A stretch of DNA of 64,000 nucleotides from Choanephora cucurbitarum (lineage: Eukaryota > Mucoromycota > Mucoromycetes > Mucorales > Choanephoraceae). The stretch lies in NCBI GenBank assembly GCA_025331435.1, contig JAIWNI010000020.1, forward strand, positions 296,022-360,021. The letters are read 5' to 3'. The first letter of the stretch is position 1; each line of letters starts with the position of its first letter. Positions 26,085 to 37,435 of the stretch are shown in pieces. Made by a program: the position numbers and the translations under genes. The notes beneath the pieces are model-generated. The model was not told the origin of the DNA. It ran no database searches and worked only from the letters and a program-made list of their open reading frames with translations.

Positions 26085-27295
26085 ATGCTTAGACATACAT
26101 TCCATTATTCCTGCAGTCTATCCAATAAATCTGTCTCTGATCAGCACCCCGATTCATCAGAGTAAGTCGATATTTTTTGGGTTAACAGCTCCTCCTTTTT
26201 CTTAAAAAACGAAACTTTTTTTTTGGTTGATATTAGCTATATCTATTATCATTACCCAGCTGTTCATCGTTTCAAGCAAGTAAGTACTAGTTTATCGGTC
26301 GTGTTGTTGCTTGAATTGATATATTGTTCTTACACCTTTGATGCAAAGACTCATCAAATACCAAATAAGTTTCTTGTGACCAAATCACCTTTTCAACATG
26401 TCACGCTTCAGAATATACCCTGCTTACCCAGTATACATGAATTAGACTCTATGACCAATCAAGCTTATCAGATACAAAATACCACAGACATGAAATTCAA
26501 TTCGGCCCCCTTTATCAATACCACAATATCAAAACAAACAACATCAGGAAAACCAATAACAACAGCTAAAAAGAGAGTACGTTCTTCACATGTACAACAT
26601 CAGAAAGAGAGAAAGAAGACGCATACCTTTTCACACTAACCTAATTCTTTTTCTCACAAGAAATCTGAAGACCATAAAAGGACAAAGCCTTCAAAGGTTA
26701 ATAAGCAACAAAGAAATCAACATTGTCATTCATGCAATAGGTAAGTCTTAATTTCTTGCTTTCTTTATGCTTTGGACTGATAAGGTTTTCCAGCACTGAA
26801 ACTCCTGAATGGCGTAGAGGCCCATTAGGTAAGATATGAAGAAAAAAGAACAAGTTGAAGGCATTGGTAACAGTACCTTAACCGGAATCGTATGTTAGGA
26901 CCTCGTACTTTGTGTAATGCATGCGGAATCAGTAGGTGTCCCTTTTCTCCCTTAATCTCGAGTAACACCAAATTCATTGTTCTGATTTTCTTAAAAAAAA
27001 ACTAGTTTGGAGAAAGCTCATTAAGAAACAAGAAAATCCTACATTTTATTCTGATAATGAAGAAGAAGAAGAAATGTCTTTATATGATAGTAAAACAAGA
27101 AAAAACATTCTGCTATACAAATTGTTTGGTATTAATTTTCTTTCTTGTTTAGTACATCCTCTAGAAGATGGCTATGAAAGTACAATGGCATCTTCTTTCG
27201 TGCCAGTATCCAATTCAACCTTATCTGACTATTGCAATACCGAGTCTAGGGATACAGATACTAAAAAGACTAGTCTCTCATTTTTATTGAGCTGA
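26085..27295 (+). CDS. GATA-type zinc-finger protein
   Basis: A DNA-binding regulator of (A/T)GATA(A/G) sites, nuclear by inference. The N-terminus MLRHTFHYSCSLSNKS splices to a Thr/Gln/Pro-rich region. After several short introns the zinc finger assembles as CHSCNSTETPEWRRGPLG plus PRTLCNACGIIWRKLIKK: C-X2-C-X18-C-X2-C followed by the usual basic tail. The finger is cut by two introns (after CHSCN-S and before IWRKL). An acidic run DNEEEEE and a short Ser/Thr-rich tail end the protein. It has only one finger and no other domain, so I cannot name an orthologue. Its stop lies 27 bp from the stop of the opposing SYF1 gene. Confidence 0.8.
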
Positions 27296-27322
27296 ATTAT
27301 TATAAACGAAATAAAACTCTTG

Positions 27323-29836
27323 TTATACACTAGGAAAGGTTGCTTGGACACTACGCTTGATACGCAACATTTCCTTAAAAGTATCTTCATTACCATGTTG
27401 AACTTCAAAGTCATGCCATGTCTTCCAAAATCCAGCTTCAGTCTAAATAAGAATTAAATTAGCAACGTATAAGAATCTTAATTTCAAAAATAAAAGACTT
27501 ACTCTAGGATTAAACAATTGTGAGGCAAACCCATAAATGGCACGCGCACGGTCAATTTCGCCTAATTTACGTTCAAGCTCAGCATAACGCAGACTCATGA
27601 TACGAACATGCTTATCAGGAAGTGCTTCAATAGCCCGTTCATAAATCTCACGCGATGCCATGATACCAAATGATTCTGTAGCTTTAGCAATATAGTATTC
27701 GTACATCTCCATACGATCATCATCAGCCACTGCACTGGTGGCACGATCATAGATGCGCATAGCATGTCGTGCTAAGCCATGTTCTTCTTCTAATTTACCA
27801 TACATTAAATAGATAGGCTTAGCATATTTGGGAGGACAGCCATCCAATGCTTGCTCAAATAAGTCTCTAGCACGTTCCAATTTGGATCCACCCTATCACA
27901 ACAGATAAATACGTATTATATAGAACAATCAAATCAAACTTACATAGCGTTTTAAGAAACGTTCAAGGTAGATATTCCATAATTCAAAGGCAATGGGCCA
28001 TCCAAACAATTCAATACCGCGCTCATAAACCTTGAAGGACTCTTCAAAGTATTGGTTTTCTTCCAAAAAGGTAGCATAGTTAACAATGACTTGAGGATTG
28101 GCAATGCGCAGATCCATCACTTGGTCATAAACTGCCTTGGTGCTTTCCACTGTACCAACACTTTCTTCAAGATCGATATAGAAACTCCAGAGACGTAAGC
28201 TCTTAAACAGACGTTGTTGAACAGGAATAGATTCATCATGGAAATTGACTTGCTTTGGATTGATGTCCAATGTCTTTGGTATCTGCGTTGCTCTCGACAT
28301 AATTTCAATAGCTGTATCAAATGCATCATGACGTGTTTCCATTTCAGCGTATTCACACCAAATATCGGCTAAATCATTCACTGACTTGTAATTGACCTTG
28401 ATGGCCTTTTCAAAGATAGCGCGTGCAGAATCTATTTCACCCGCATCCTCATAGAATTTGGCAAACTTGGCCCAGAGTTCCTGTAATTTTCCATGAGCCT
28501 TTTTAGGATTGATGGTCTGAACTGCCTGTGTATAGGTATCAACGATCTTGTCTTTGTTATCACCCCACAGCAAAACTCTCTGTTGCCATTCCAGTACATT
28601 GTTAGGATTTTGTCTTAATAACACATCGTTGACCAAGAAGGGACGACGATCCATCAGACGCTCAAATCGAAGCAATCTCAAATCGACATCTAAATCTTCT
28701 TCCTCGTCTTTTTCTCCAGCTGCTTCACGTTCAGCAGCCATTTCCATCTTTGTTGTAATCATCTCTTCCTCAAACTCAGCATAAGCATCAAAAATGACAG
28801 TAAAATCTCTTACTGTCATGACAGTCGTGATACCTTCTTCAAATATATCACGTGCTTTTTCCAATTGACCCATCTTGATCCAATACATGGCCAGACGAGA
28901 ATACAGTAAACCTACTTGATCTGTAAAACGCTTGATACCACTACGGATAATTGATTCTACTTGAAGGCTGGTGATAGCCTCGCAATGTTCCACCACAAGC
29001 TCACATAGCTGTTGCCATAATTGATAATGTGACTTTCCTTTTGTTGAATTGAATTTGGTATCATTGACAATAGAAACGAGCTTAAGGGCTGCTTCATCAT
29101 AGTATTCAAGCTGAATGAGATTTTCAATAAAGTTTTCAACAAATGTAGGTTCAAACTAAGAAAGCAAAATATCAATGCAAACAATTCATGTTATAGCAAC
29201 AAAATGTCTATACCTTCAAATAGCGACGATAGATACAGAGGGCTGTTTCTCCACTGGCTGCCTTGGCAAACTGTAAATAAAGATCCCAGATTCGAGTATG
29301 TTGTGTGACTGGAAGTGCACGTAAGGCATTGTCAAAAGAACGTCTAGTTTTAGTGATCACAGGCATAGTAGTTAATAGTGAAAGATAATCAAGCCAGATA
29401 CGAGGCATCTAGTATTGTACTGTTAGCCTGCCTTTATTCTATGTGTTGAGCTCTTTTTTTTTACCTTATTTAATAACACAAGGGCACGTTCATAAAGAGC
29501 AATTACAGCATTATACTGTTGTCGGTGTCGAGCTGCGTTCAGTCCTTTTAGTTTATCGCGTCTAAAATCTAAGTATTGCTTCCATAGCTTATAGGATCCA
29601 GGCAGCTCCTTCAAGGCGCGCTCAAATACAAAACAGAGTTCTGAAAACGATCCGTTTCTTTTATGATCGATGTAACGAATCCAAGTACGGATAGAAAAGG
29701 GACTTCGAAGAAGTTCTTCTTCGTAAGGCATATCATGCTCATTCTAAGTTTGAAATTGTTCTGTTAATTATCTATCTGGCGTACTGATTTCTGTGGTGCC
29801 TACTATTAAAAAGTCTTCATGTTGATGAGGTGCCAT
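27323..29836 (-). CDS. SYF1: Pre-mRNA splicing factor SYF1 (XAB2/Prp19-complex HAT-repeat protein)
   Basis: Scaffold of the Prp19-associated spliceosome complex, built from HAT/TPR repeats. Read leftward from the ATG at 29836: [13 protein letters not shown] splices to [27 protein letters not shown], then [56 protein letters not shown] and long runs of helical repeats ([62 protein letters not shown]), ending [37 protein letters not shown]. The C-terminal [23 protein letters not shown] block is highly characteristic. About 780 residues and six short introns. An acidic insert ([12 protein letters not shown]) lies mid-protein. Confidence 0.93.
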
Positions 29837-30333
29837 TGTGATATTACAATTTAAAGAAAAAAAAAGAAAAAGACAGTACGAAGACAGAAGATAGATTTGA
29901 CTCTTGTATCGGACACACACACACACTTTAATTTGAATTCAGAATTGCATTACTTTTTTTGTTAAACAAGTACTCTTTCTCGGGAAAGGAGGAAGAAAAA
30001 ACTGTTATGTCAGTGATACGAAACAGGCCTTTAAGTAAGGTGGATACAATACTATAGTTTTACAGAATAAGCTAAAAACTCGTTCTCAACAGATTTATGC
30101 TCTGCAATATGCATTTAGAAAAAATAAAAGAAGACAAAGTACTACTGCTCGGCCCGGACAGTCCACGTCACATGTTTAAATAGGTTGTTGTTATTTATTG
30201 GTGGCGTGTAAAATCAATCAGGTCGAAGAAAGTTAAAAAAAAAGAAAGGGCGAGTTCGACCCCCTTCCTAAAATCAATTATTTTCACCCCTCTCTCTATT
30301 TTTTTCTCTTTTTTTCTTACTTAAATTATTACA
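29837..30333. promoter_or_regulatory. Divergent region between SYF1 and COX6A genes
   Basis: About 500 bp between outward-facing starts. It contains a short (CA)n tract near 29912 and a C-rich block gacccccttcc at 30257. A tRNA B-box-like gagttcgaccc at 30251 has no A box or acceptor stem, so it is not a tRNA. Confidence 0.5.
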
Positions 30334-30801
30334 ATGGCTTCTCGTATTGTCAACAGTCAACTCACCGCCTCTCTCAAGCGTGCTGGTGCTCGTTTCCAAT
30401 CTACTGCTGCTGCTGAAGGTGACTTTGTTGCTCAACGTAACGCTGTCAAGGAACATGCTGCCAGTAAAGTTTCAGATTAAAATAATATTGTGAAGTTGGT
30501 TTTAATGGTTCAAAATAGGCTCTGCTTCTACTTGGAAGAAGATCTCTATCTTTGTCGTCATTCCTGCGTAAATAGTTTTTCTATAAAGAAAGAAAGACAT
30601 AGCACTAACTTTTTGTATAGTCTCGTTGCTACCTCCATCAACACCTACAACCTCTACGAAGCTCACTTAGAACACCAAAAGCACCACCCTAAGGAATGGG
30701 TCAAGTACCCTTACATCAACTTCCGTGCCCGTCAAGCCTTCTGGGGTCCTGAAAGTCTTTTCTTCAACCCCAACGTCAACCTCTCCGTCAAGGAAGAATA
30801 A
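30334..30801 (+). CDS. COX13: Cytochrome c oxidase subunit VIa
   Basis: A nuclear-encoded regulatory subunit of complex IV in the inner mitochondrial membrane. Three exons join as MASRIVNSQLTASLKRAGARFQSTAA (presequence), VKEHAASSASTWKKISIFVVIPALVATSINTYNLYEAHLEH (single membrane span), then PPKEWVKYPYINFRARQAFWGPESLFFNPNVN-like matter with family motifs YPYINFRARxFxWG and FFNPxVN. About 119 residues, the normal size. Introns fall after HAA (30465) and inside VVIPA (30568). C-ending codon bias resembles ATP2. Confidence 0.95.
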
Positions 30802-31391
30802 ACTGCTTCTTAGTTCGATATAGTCACCAAATAATAAATCCCAAAAAAAAGAAAGAAGGACAAGAAAATATATACTTGCTATATATTTTGTACATAAAAA
30901 AAAGAAATGCAGTTTACGGCCATATTAGCAATAGACAATCATATATGGATGTATATACGCTACATACATATTTACAGACATTATATGTCTAATGTGCTTT
31001 TTTTTTCGAAATAATTAAGCTGAGGAGCTTTTTTCTTTTCTTTTCTTTTACTCAATGTATTTTTATGAGCTGATATTTTATGGTGAATTGTCCAATGAAG
31101 CTTATTATTGAATTTCAAAGCTTTCTAGTGCAGCAAAGTGTCAAGCACTTTATTGAGCATACACTCGCTCTACCCTTTTTGAGATTTACGGCATATATTT
31201 CATGTACACACAATAGACACAAGGCAACTGACATGTTCAAAATGTATGTTTTTTTTTCTTTATGCAAAATAAGCTAAGGATATGAAAGGGAGAAGGGAAA
31301 ATATATATAAAGAAAAAGGGGGATATATAATTCTTTTGTATAGAAGAAAAATAAAGACATTGTCTTGGCTTTCTTTTTTTTATGGTTGCTT
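30802..31391. other. Intergenic region between convergent COX13 and TUP1 genes
   Basis: AT-rich 3' region of two converging genes. Nothing is recognised. Confidence 0.4.
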
Positions 31392-32544
31392 TTAGTTGAT
31401 AGGATCATAACTCCAAATTCTTGCACGGTTATCACCAGAGCCAGTAGCAAAAAGTGGTCTGCCTGATGGACTGATAGCCACAGAGATAACTACAAGAAAA
31501 AATCAATACAGACTCAAACGTCATAACGAGTATATTTTACCTGAATTCTTGTGTCCTTGTAACATGAATTGTGTTTGACCTGTTCGGGGATCCCAAAATT
31601 GCACACCACGATCCTTTGAGCCAGAAACAACCCAACGACCATCCGGTGTACAGCCAACTGAGAGAACAAAATCTTTGTGTCCTGTAAATGTCATCTTACA
31701 TGGGCCTTTGCTTCTGTCTCGATCAATGCTGATACCGCGACCTTCATTTGTACCCAATTGCCATAATCTCAGTGTCTTATCTAGACTACCACTCACCAAC
31801 ATCTTGCCATCAGGCATAAACACAACAGAATAAACACTATCCTTGTGTCCTTCTAGTCGTTCAAAGAGAGCACCTGTCTGAGTGTCCCAGATACGAACCA
31901 TTTTATCAAGACTAGCAGCTGCAATAATACGGCCGTCAGGAGAGAAGGCGACACTTGTAACACCAGGATCCTTTTGATCATGATCTGTAATTCTGAGCAC
32001 ATGGAGACATTTACCGTCAGCCATGCTCCAGATTCTTGCAGTACAGTCACCAGAACCAGAAGCAATGAGACGTCCATCACGACTGAAATCCAAAGAATAA
32101 ATGTCTTGTTGATGTCCTACAAGGATATTGATGATGCGTTTCTTTTGAATGTCCCAAATTCTGATCTGCTTGTCTTCAGCACCAGTAGCTAAATATTTGC
32201 CATCTGGGCTGAAGCATACTGAACGAATATAAAGATCGCCTTCAATCTTGATGTTGTCGTCTTGTAAGATAGCTACCCGTTGAGAAGAATTGACATCGTA
32301 AATGAAGGTAGCGCGGTTACAACCGGCAGCCAAATAACGACCATCAGCACTGAATTTGACACAACAAACAACACTAGCATGTTCTAATGTGTGTACCAAA
32401 TCTACCTTCAATTGACGGCTTGTCTTGGGATTGAAGAGTGCAAACCATTCATGGCCTTCTACTTTCATACTTGCAGGTACACTTTCAGGATCCACATCAG
32501 CCAATACACTCTGTTGTTGTTGTTGTTGCTGCTGCTGCTGCTGC

Positions 32545-32620
<76 letters not shown>

Positions 32621-33654
32621 GCTGTTGTTGAGCATTATTCGCACTAGAAGGACTAGTCATTGGTTTAGTATTATTACGAGATACTAAAGGCGAAGAGTTT
32701 ATGCTGATGCTTTGAGGAGGTGTAGGTGCAGAAGATGATGCGGATTTGCGTTTCAGACTAGGAGATTCATTGCTACCTTGAGGTGGGGGAGGTTGTTGCT
32801 GTTGTTGTTGTGGTGGTAATGGTGGTTGTGGAGGAGCGGCTGATCCAGGACGAGAAGGATAGCTATAGCCATTAGACCATTCCTGTTGTCTTTGTGATGG
32901 AGGAGGCTGAGGATGAGCTGAGGTGGGTGGTGTATGCATACCTCTAGGAGATTGATTGTAGCCTGAGTTAGGAGGAGGGGGAGGGGGCTGATTATAGCCC
33001 GATGAGGATCCTGTAGAAGAAGGTGGAGGCTGAGATGAAGGGTAAGGGCCATGAGGAGGAGGACCGTTAGGTGGCTGATCTGACATTTGAGGTGGAGCCA
33101 CGAGGCCAGGTGGGGCTTGATTTCCATGTGCGTTCATGATACCACCAAAATAATTAGAACCAGGTCCAATATTAGGTGGTGGCGGTTGATGTGACGATTG
33201 ATGTGGTGGTTGAGGGTGGCCCGGTAATGGCATGCTGGGATGACCTGCGTTACCGCCACGCGCTTCAATTTGTTGACGAAGTCTAGCTATTTCATCTTCA
33301 TAACTTACCAAAAAGAGACAATCAATTACACACCATTAGATTTTTGTTCTCGTTTTATGACTTACTGCTTCTTTTGACTTTGTTGTGTACGTTCGAGTTC
33401 GAGTAAGCTCTGTTGAAAACTGTTCATTTCCGATATCTGTTGATTCACTAATTATTTGTTAAAATAATCATTTTGTACAGTAAGAGAGAAAAAAAAAAGA
33501 ATGGCTTACTCTTTAACTCAAAGTCATCTCTTTGACTTTTACATAGATAGAGTTCTTGTGCTAACTGATCAAACTCGCCTCGAATAGAGTCAAGCATCTC
33601 GACAACACGACTTTGTGGTGCTGGTACCATGGGACGATGGTTGTAAACTGACAT
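31392..33654 (-). CDS. TUP1: TUP1-type transcriptional co-repressor (WD40)
   Basis: General co-repressor acting with a Cyc8/Ssn6 partner on chromatin. Read leftward: [48 protein letters not shown] (the Tup N-terminal tetramerisation helix), [24 protein letters not shown] and [17 protein letters not shown], then a Pro/Gly/Gln-rich middle with a 40-Gln tract. The conserved [45 protein letters not shown] block leads into seven WD40 repeats. The last repeat crosses an intron (GHKNS to [32 protein letters not shown]). About 670 residues. All expected domains are present. Confidence 0.95.
32511..32630 (-). repeat. Polyglutamine trinucleotide repeat in TUP1
   Basis: Forty consecutive Gln codons, mostly CAA with a block of CAG (32527-32544 on the + strand as ctg). 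It sits between the Pro-rich linker and the WD40 domain. Likely length-polymorphic. Confidence 0.95.
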
Positions 33655-34730
33655 TGTATGCTATAGCAATCTGCAGAAAGAAAAATAACAACACAGCGCG
33701 TTTTAATTCGAAGGTAAAGAAAAAAATTTTCTTCTGTTTTCTGTCTTATGGTTTACCTTACACTGGTGCTTTTTTTCTTGAAAAGGTTTTCTTTTTCAAT
33801 AATATTCTGAGTTAGAGATCAGGATGATGAGATTTATGTGTCTATACAAAAAAAACAGTAAGGAAAGAGAACCTTTTTTTCTCTTGTTTCTCAAAAAGCA
33901 GAAAAAAAGGACTCTTGTTTTCTGTAAAGAATTAAGAAAAAAACGACAAAGAAAAAGCCTACTTTTTAAAGTGAGAGTGGAAGTGAGAGAAAGCGTGCAC
34001 GGGAAAAGGACAACAAGGAATAGTTAAAAAAGGGGGTTTGTACAGTTGTTTGTTCATACAATTTCGTCGCATTTTGAAATTACAGTTGTCGTGTCTTTAA
34101 AATCCTATTTTCTTTTTCTTTTTTGGTTGCATTTTAGGTGATTCGAAAACAACGATACGTATATAAATAAACCACGCATTGTTCACATCACAGGTCTTTA
34201 GATGATTTCTCTTTAAGGAGGAAAAAGAGAATCTTGTTCCAAACTACTAATTTTAGAGATTGCTTGACATGAATCTTAGCAACAAAATGAGTTTCATTCT
34301 TCGCACACATTGATCTGTAATTCCTTTCCAAGTAAAACTTTATTTTCTGTTACAAAATATCTTTCATTGTGGTTTCTAGTATCCAAAGAAATTATTGGCG
34401 TAAATTGTGTTTTGCGCCAAATAAATCAACACGTCAATAGAAGCACTGCATCTTCTTGAGCTGTCTCTAACTAGCTTGAAATAACTTGCCAAAAGATGAA
34501 GCGATGAGGCTTGTTGCAAGATGTTGAATAACTACATTCAAGGCATCTTTAAATCAACAATGAGCTAAAATAGACTCTCAATACTTCTCATTTTAATAGA
34601 TTAGTTATTCATGTATTCTTGACAACTAATGGTGTTTATGATGTGTAATGCTTGACCAAACAGAACACAAAAAGGAACAAAGGAAAAGAGAGTGGTTCAA
34701 GTTGAGTAAACAGGAAGAAGGTTAGAAGAG
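33655..34730. other. Intergenic region
   Basis: TUP1 upstream DNA (A/G-rich, 33820-34020) and F-box gene 3' region. No gene is supported. The 66-67-codon open frames here are Lys-rich chance frames. Confidence 0.4.
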
Positions 34731-36449
34731 TTAATGAGAACAAAAAATGCCCTCAAACTCCATCTCAAGAGCTACAAGGAACCGAGATACCACATCAAAC
34801 TTGAGAGCCTTTGGATCTAGCATCTGGCGGTTGAATTCTTCCCTTGTTATCTCCTGTAGCTGATAATTCTTTAGGTAAAAGTAAATGTCGTTGCAGTCAC
34901 CTTCTCTTAAGTGAAGCAACAAAGGAACAGGATATATATTGCCATTGCACTTTAGCATGTCTAGCTCTAGTTCAGGTAGTTCAGGCTTATAGAAGTCATC
35001 CTTTTGTTTGATGTAAGTCGCAGCAAAATGTAGTTCTGTGAGTCTGGGAAAGCTTCTGCTTAGAGTTTTTAGTGCGCCTCCGTAGCAAATGCATTCATAC
35101 AGATCGATACCCTTATAAGATTGGACAGAAGCTGGCAATGCAAGCTCATCGAAATCGCATCTTTCAATTTCAAGGTAGTATAATTCTTTGCAATATTTTA
35201 GAATTTGCTTGCAGGCTTCTAGTGTTGGATCAATTGGAACTATAGGACCGATATAACGAAATCGATTCATGGTGCTTAAAAAAGTGGCATTGCGTCTACC
35301 AAAATCATGTGGAAACTGTCCGTGCTCTAGACATAAACTTGAGGTTGATGAACTTTCCTTCTGAAACTCGATTTTGAAGTTTGGAATGAAAAGGAGTGAT
35401 GAAGAAGCAGAACTAGTTTTTAGAGAAAGAGCCATACGTCCTGTTTTAAATGTGGCTGTCTTGAAGCTATCAAAGAGGTCCATTGTATTGCTTATGCCAG
35501 TTACTTGAAGTTCGAGCGTGTCTGTCTGAGTAGCATAAATCGCCAATAGATTGATTATTTCAAGCGACAGTCTGCTCAAATAGATGGTCGCATCGGAGAC
35601 ATGATAGTTCATTATCAAGAACAGACGTTTGACATTGGGGAACTTTTTGAAAACATATCGAAAATGGTTTTCACTGGCCTCCTTTACTTCCAATCTGAGA
35701 TTAGTCACGAGCGTGTTTGGCTTTATATTGTGTAAATCATTTGCATGAATGACAAGCGAGACAAAACTCAATGTGAGCATATTCATGGCTGGGCAGAGCT
35801 GTAATATATCTTCAAGATCCATAAGCGACATTGAAGTATTTGAGGTACAGGTTAAATGCTCAACTTGATTGAATCTGGTCTGTCTGGTGATACAGTCAGG
35901 AAACCGAAAGCAATGGATCTCCTCATGAGGTTGAGAGAAGGCGGTAGCATCGAATGCAATTGTTTTGAGTCTGTCTTTTTTTGCAGAGCATACTGCATAA
36001 TAGTAGTATTCTTCATGAATTGTCACCAACTGCTTCTCTGTATTTGTACGACAGAATGAAACAGGATAATGCAAACTGTCGAGTTTTTCCCAGTAGCCCT
36101 GATTGATTAACTGGAGAATCAGCTCATAATGGGCATCTCTAAGGCCAAAATCATAGAAAAGTCGAAGATTAGGTGTATGTTGGATCCACTGTCTATATTC
36201 TTCAATCTCTCTGATATGAACACTGTAAAACTCTAGTTGTCTAACTAGGCTACCGATAAATGATGAGGACCTTAGGGTTCTCAAGAGCAAGCGACTTTTC
36301 TCTGCTCCATGAAAAGAAACCTTGTTGTAAATCTGTGCTTGTGCTGGTTGACTCCATTTTCGACTCACGAGTTGACATTGTATTAGGGTATTTAGATCAA
36401 GAAAATTAAAAATCCGTAGGATGATCTCCAGTGGTTGATTTTGTAACAT
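34731..36449 (-). CDS. F-box protein with leucine-rich-repeat-like region
   Basis: An intronless 572-residue protein. The N-terminal 45 residues form an F-box (QPLEIILRIFNFLDLNTLIQCQLVSRKWSQPAQAQIYNKV), the Skp1-binding part of SCF ubiquitin ligases. The rest shows irregular leucine-rich segments (NMLTLSFVSLVIHANDL, LVTNLRLEVKEASENHFRYVFKKFPNVKRLFLI, LYYLEIERCDFDELALP, FPRLTELHFAATYIK), as in the many F-box/LRR proteins of Mucorales. The target is unknown. An intronless gene is unusual among these neighbours, and such proteins often belong to expanded families. Confidence 0.8.
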   Translation of the reverse strand: MLQNQPLEIILRIFNFLDLNTLIQCQLVSRKWSQPAQAQIYNKVSFHGAEKSRLLLRTLRSSSFIGSLVRQLEFYSVHIREIEEYRQWIQHTPNLRLFYDFGLRDAHYELILQLINQGYWEKLDSLHYPVSFCRTNTEKQLVTIHEEYYYYAVCSAKKDRLKTIAFDATAFSQPHEEIHCFRFPDCITRQTRFNQVEHLTCTSNTSMSLMDLEDILQLCPAMNMLTLSFVSLVIHANDLHNIKPNTLVTNLRLEVKEASENHFRYVFKKFPNVKRLFLIMNYHVSDATIYLSRLSLEIINLLAIYATQTDTLELQVTGISNTMDLFDSFKTATFKTGRMALSLKTSSASSSLLFIPNFKIEFQKESSSTSSLCLEHGQFPHDFGRRNATFLSTMNRFRYIGPIVPIDPTLEACKQILKYCKELYYLEIERCDFDELALPASVQSYKGIDLYECICYGGALKTLSRSFPRLTELHFAATYIKQKDDFYKPELPELELDMLKCNGNIYPVPLLLHLREGDCNDIYFYLKNYQLQEITREEFNRQMLDPKALKFDVVSRFLVALEMEFEGIFCSH

Positions 36450-36999
36450 TTTTTAGAGAGAAAAAAGAGATAAAACACTTGACAAATATCAAACTGTATT
36501 TGAGAATTTGTTGGTTTGAAGTTCCTGTTCTTATGATTAAGTTAAGGGGCTGGGTGTTATAGATACCTCAAGAGAAAAGTTCGGTGAATGTATTTTTCTT
36601 TTTACTAGTCTTCAGATTTCCTCATCTTTTTCTATGCAGTGGTCTATCAGACTTTGACTTTTCTAAACATTCTTTGTTATTATGAGCCATTGTTCTTTGC
36701 TTTTGTTTAACAGTATAGAAAGAAAAAACTTTTGTATATGGAGTGTATATCTGCGACCAGTTTTCTATAAATATAGAGCAAAGAATACTTTCAAAAAAAA
36801 AAGGTTTCTCATCAGATTTAAAAAGTTGTATTGATGATAAAATCTAAAAAGAGGTTAGATCTAACCCCAAGTAATTGTTGAGCAGGTTAACAGAGAGTTC
36901 AAAATGGGATGGAAGGAAAAGATTTAATTTGCAGTGCTTTATTCTGAGGAGTACAATATATGTTGGCGAAAGTCTTATAGACAGTTTATTGCCTTTTGT
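36450..36999. other. Intergenic region
   Basis: F-box gene upstream DNA. Nothing is recognised. Confidence 0.4.
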
Positions 37000-37435
37000 G
37001 AAAGCAGCTTAATGCTACAACAATTGTCACACCATTTCTTTTGCACACTGTTGAAGTTGGTGCTGGTACGTCTTTCATCTTGAAACGATGGCACTGTATA
37101 GAGTGGTTGATCTTTCTGCAATCTAGGATAGGGCGGACCTTGTTTGGCTCTTGAATTGTAAATCGGTTGGACAACTATTGGCCGTCCTGATTGGATGCTC
37201 TCTTGATCACTTCTGACTTCAAGAATGAGATCACTGCTGCATTCACCACTGACTGGTATGTCTCTCCTAACATCGTTGATTTCAATTTCCATGGCACAGG
37301 ATGTTGTTGGAATTGAATCTTTACCCTTCCTTTATAACGGACAAGGACCATTGATGGTGTATCTTCTTTTTCTAGTTGTGAATAAAGCTTTTCAAGCACT
37401 CTCCTGGTGCAATCCCATCCAGTAATATTGAGCAT
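36990..37435 (-). pseudogene. Reverse-transcriptase fragment (retroelement remnant), copy A
   Basis: Leftward frames give MLNITGWDCTRRVLEKLYSQ... then, in another frame after a stop, IQEPNKVRPILDCRKINHSIQCHRFKMKDVP. KVRPILDCRKIN...FKM is the RT fingers motif of DIRS/Ty3-like elements. No catalytic YxDD region follows: the copy ends just after. Upstream (37600-37680) a GNFGRGRPDGHNHRGEYNG-like tail resembles the end of a gag. Non-functional. Confidence 0.7.

Noticed and set aside
30240..30270. tRNA gene suggested by gagttcgaccc
   Set aside because: No A box, no anticodon arm and no pairing acceptor ends around it.
32391..32687. Poly-Leu, poly-Cys and poly-Val frames over 32.4-32.7 kb
   Set aside because: Frames of the complement of the TUP1 CAA/CAG repeat.
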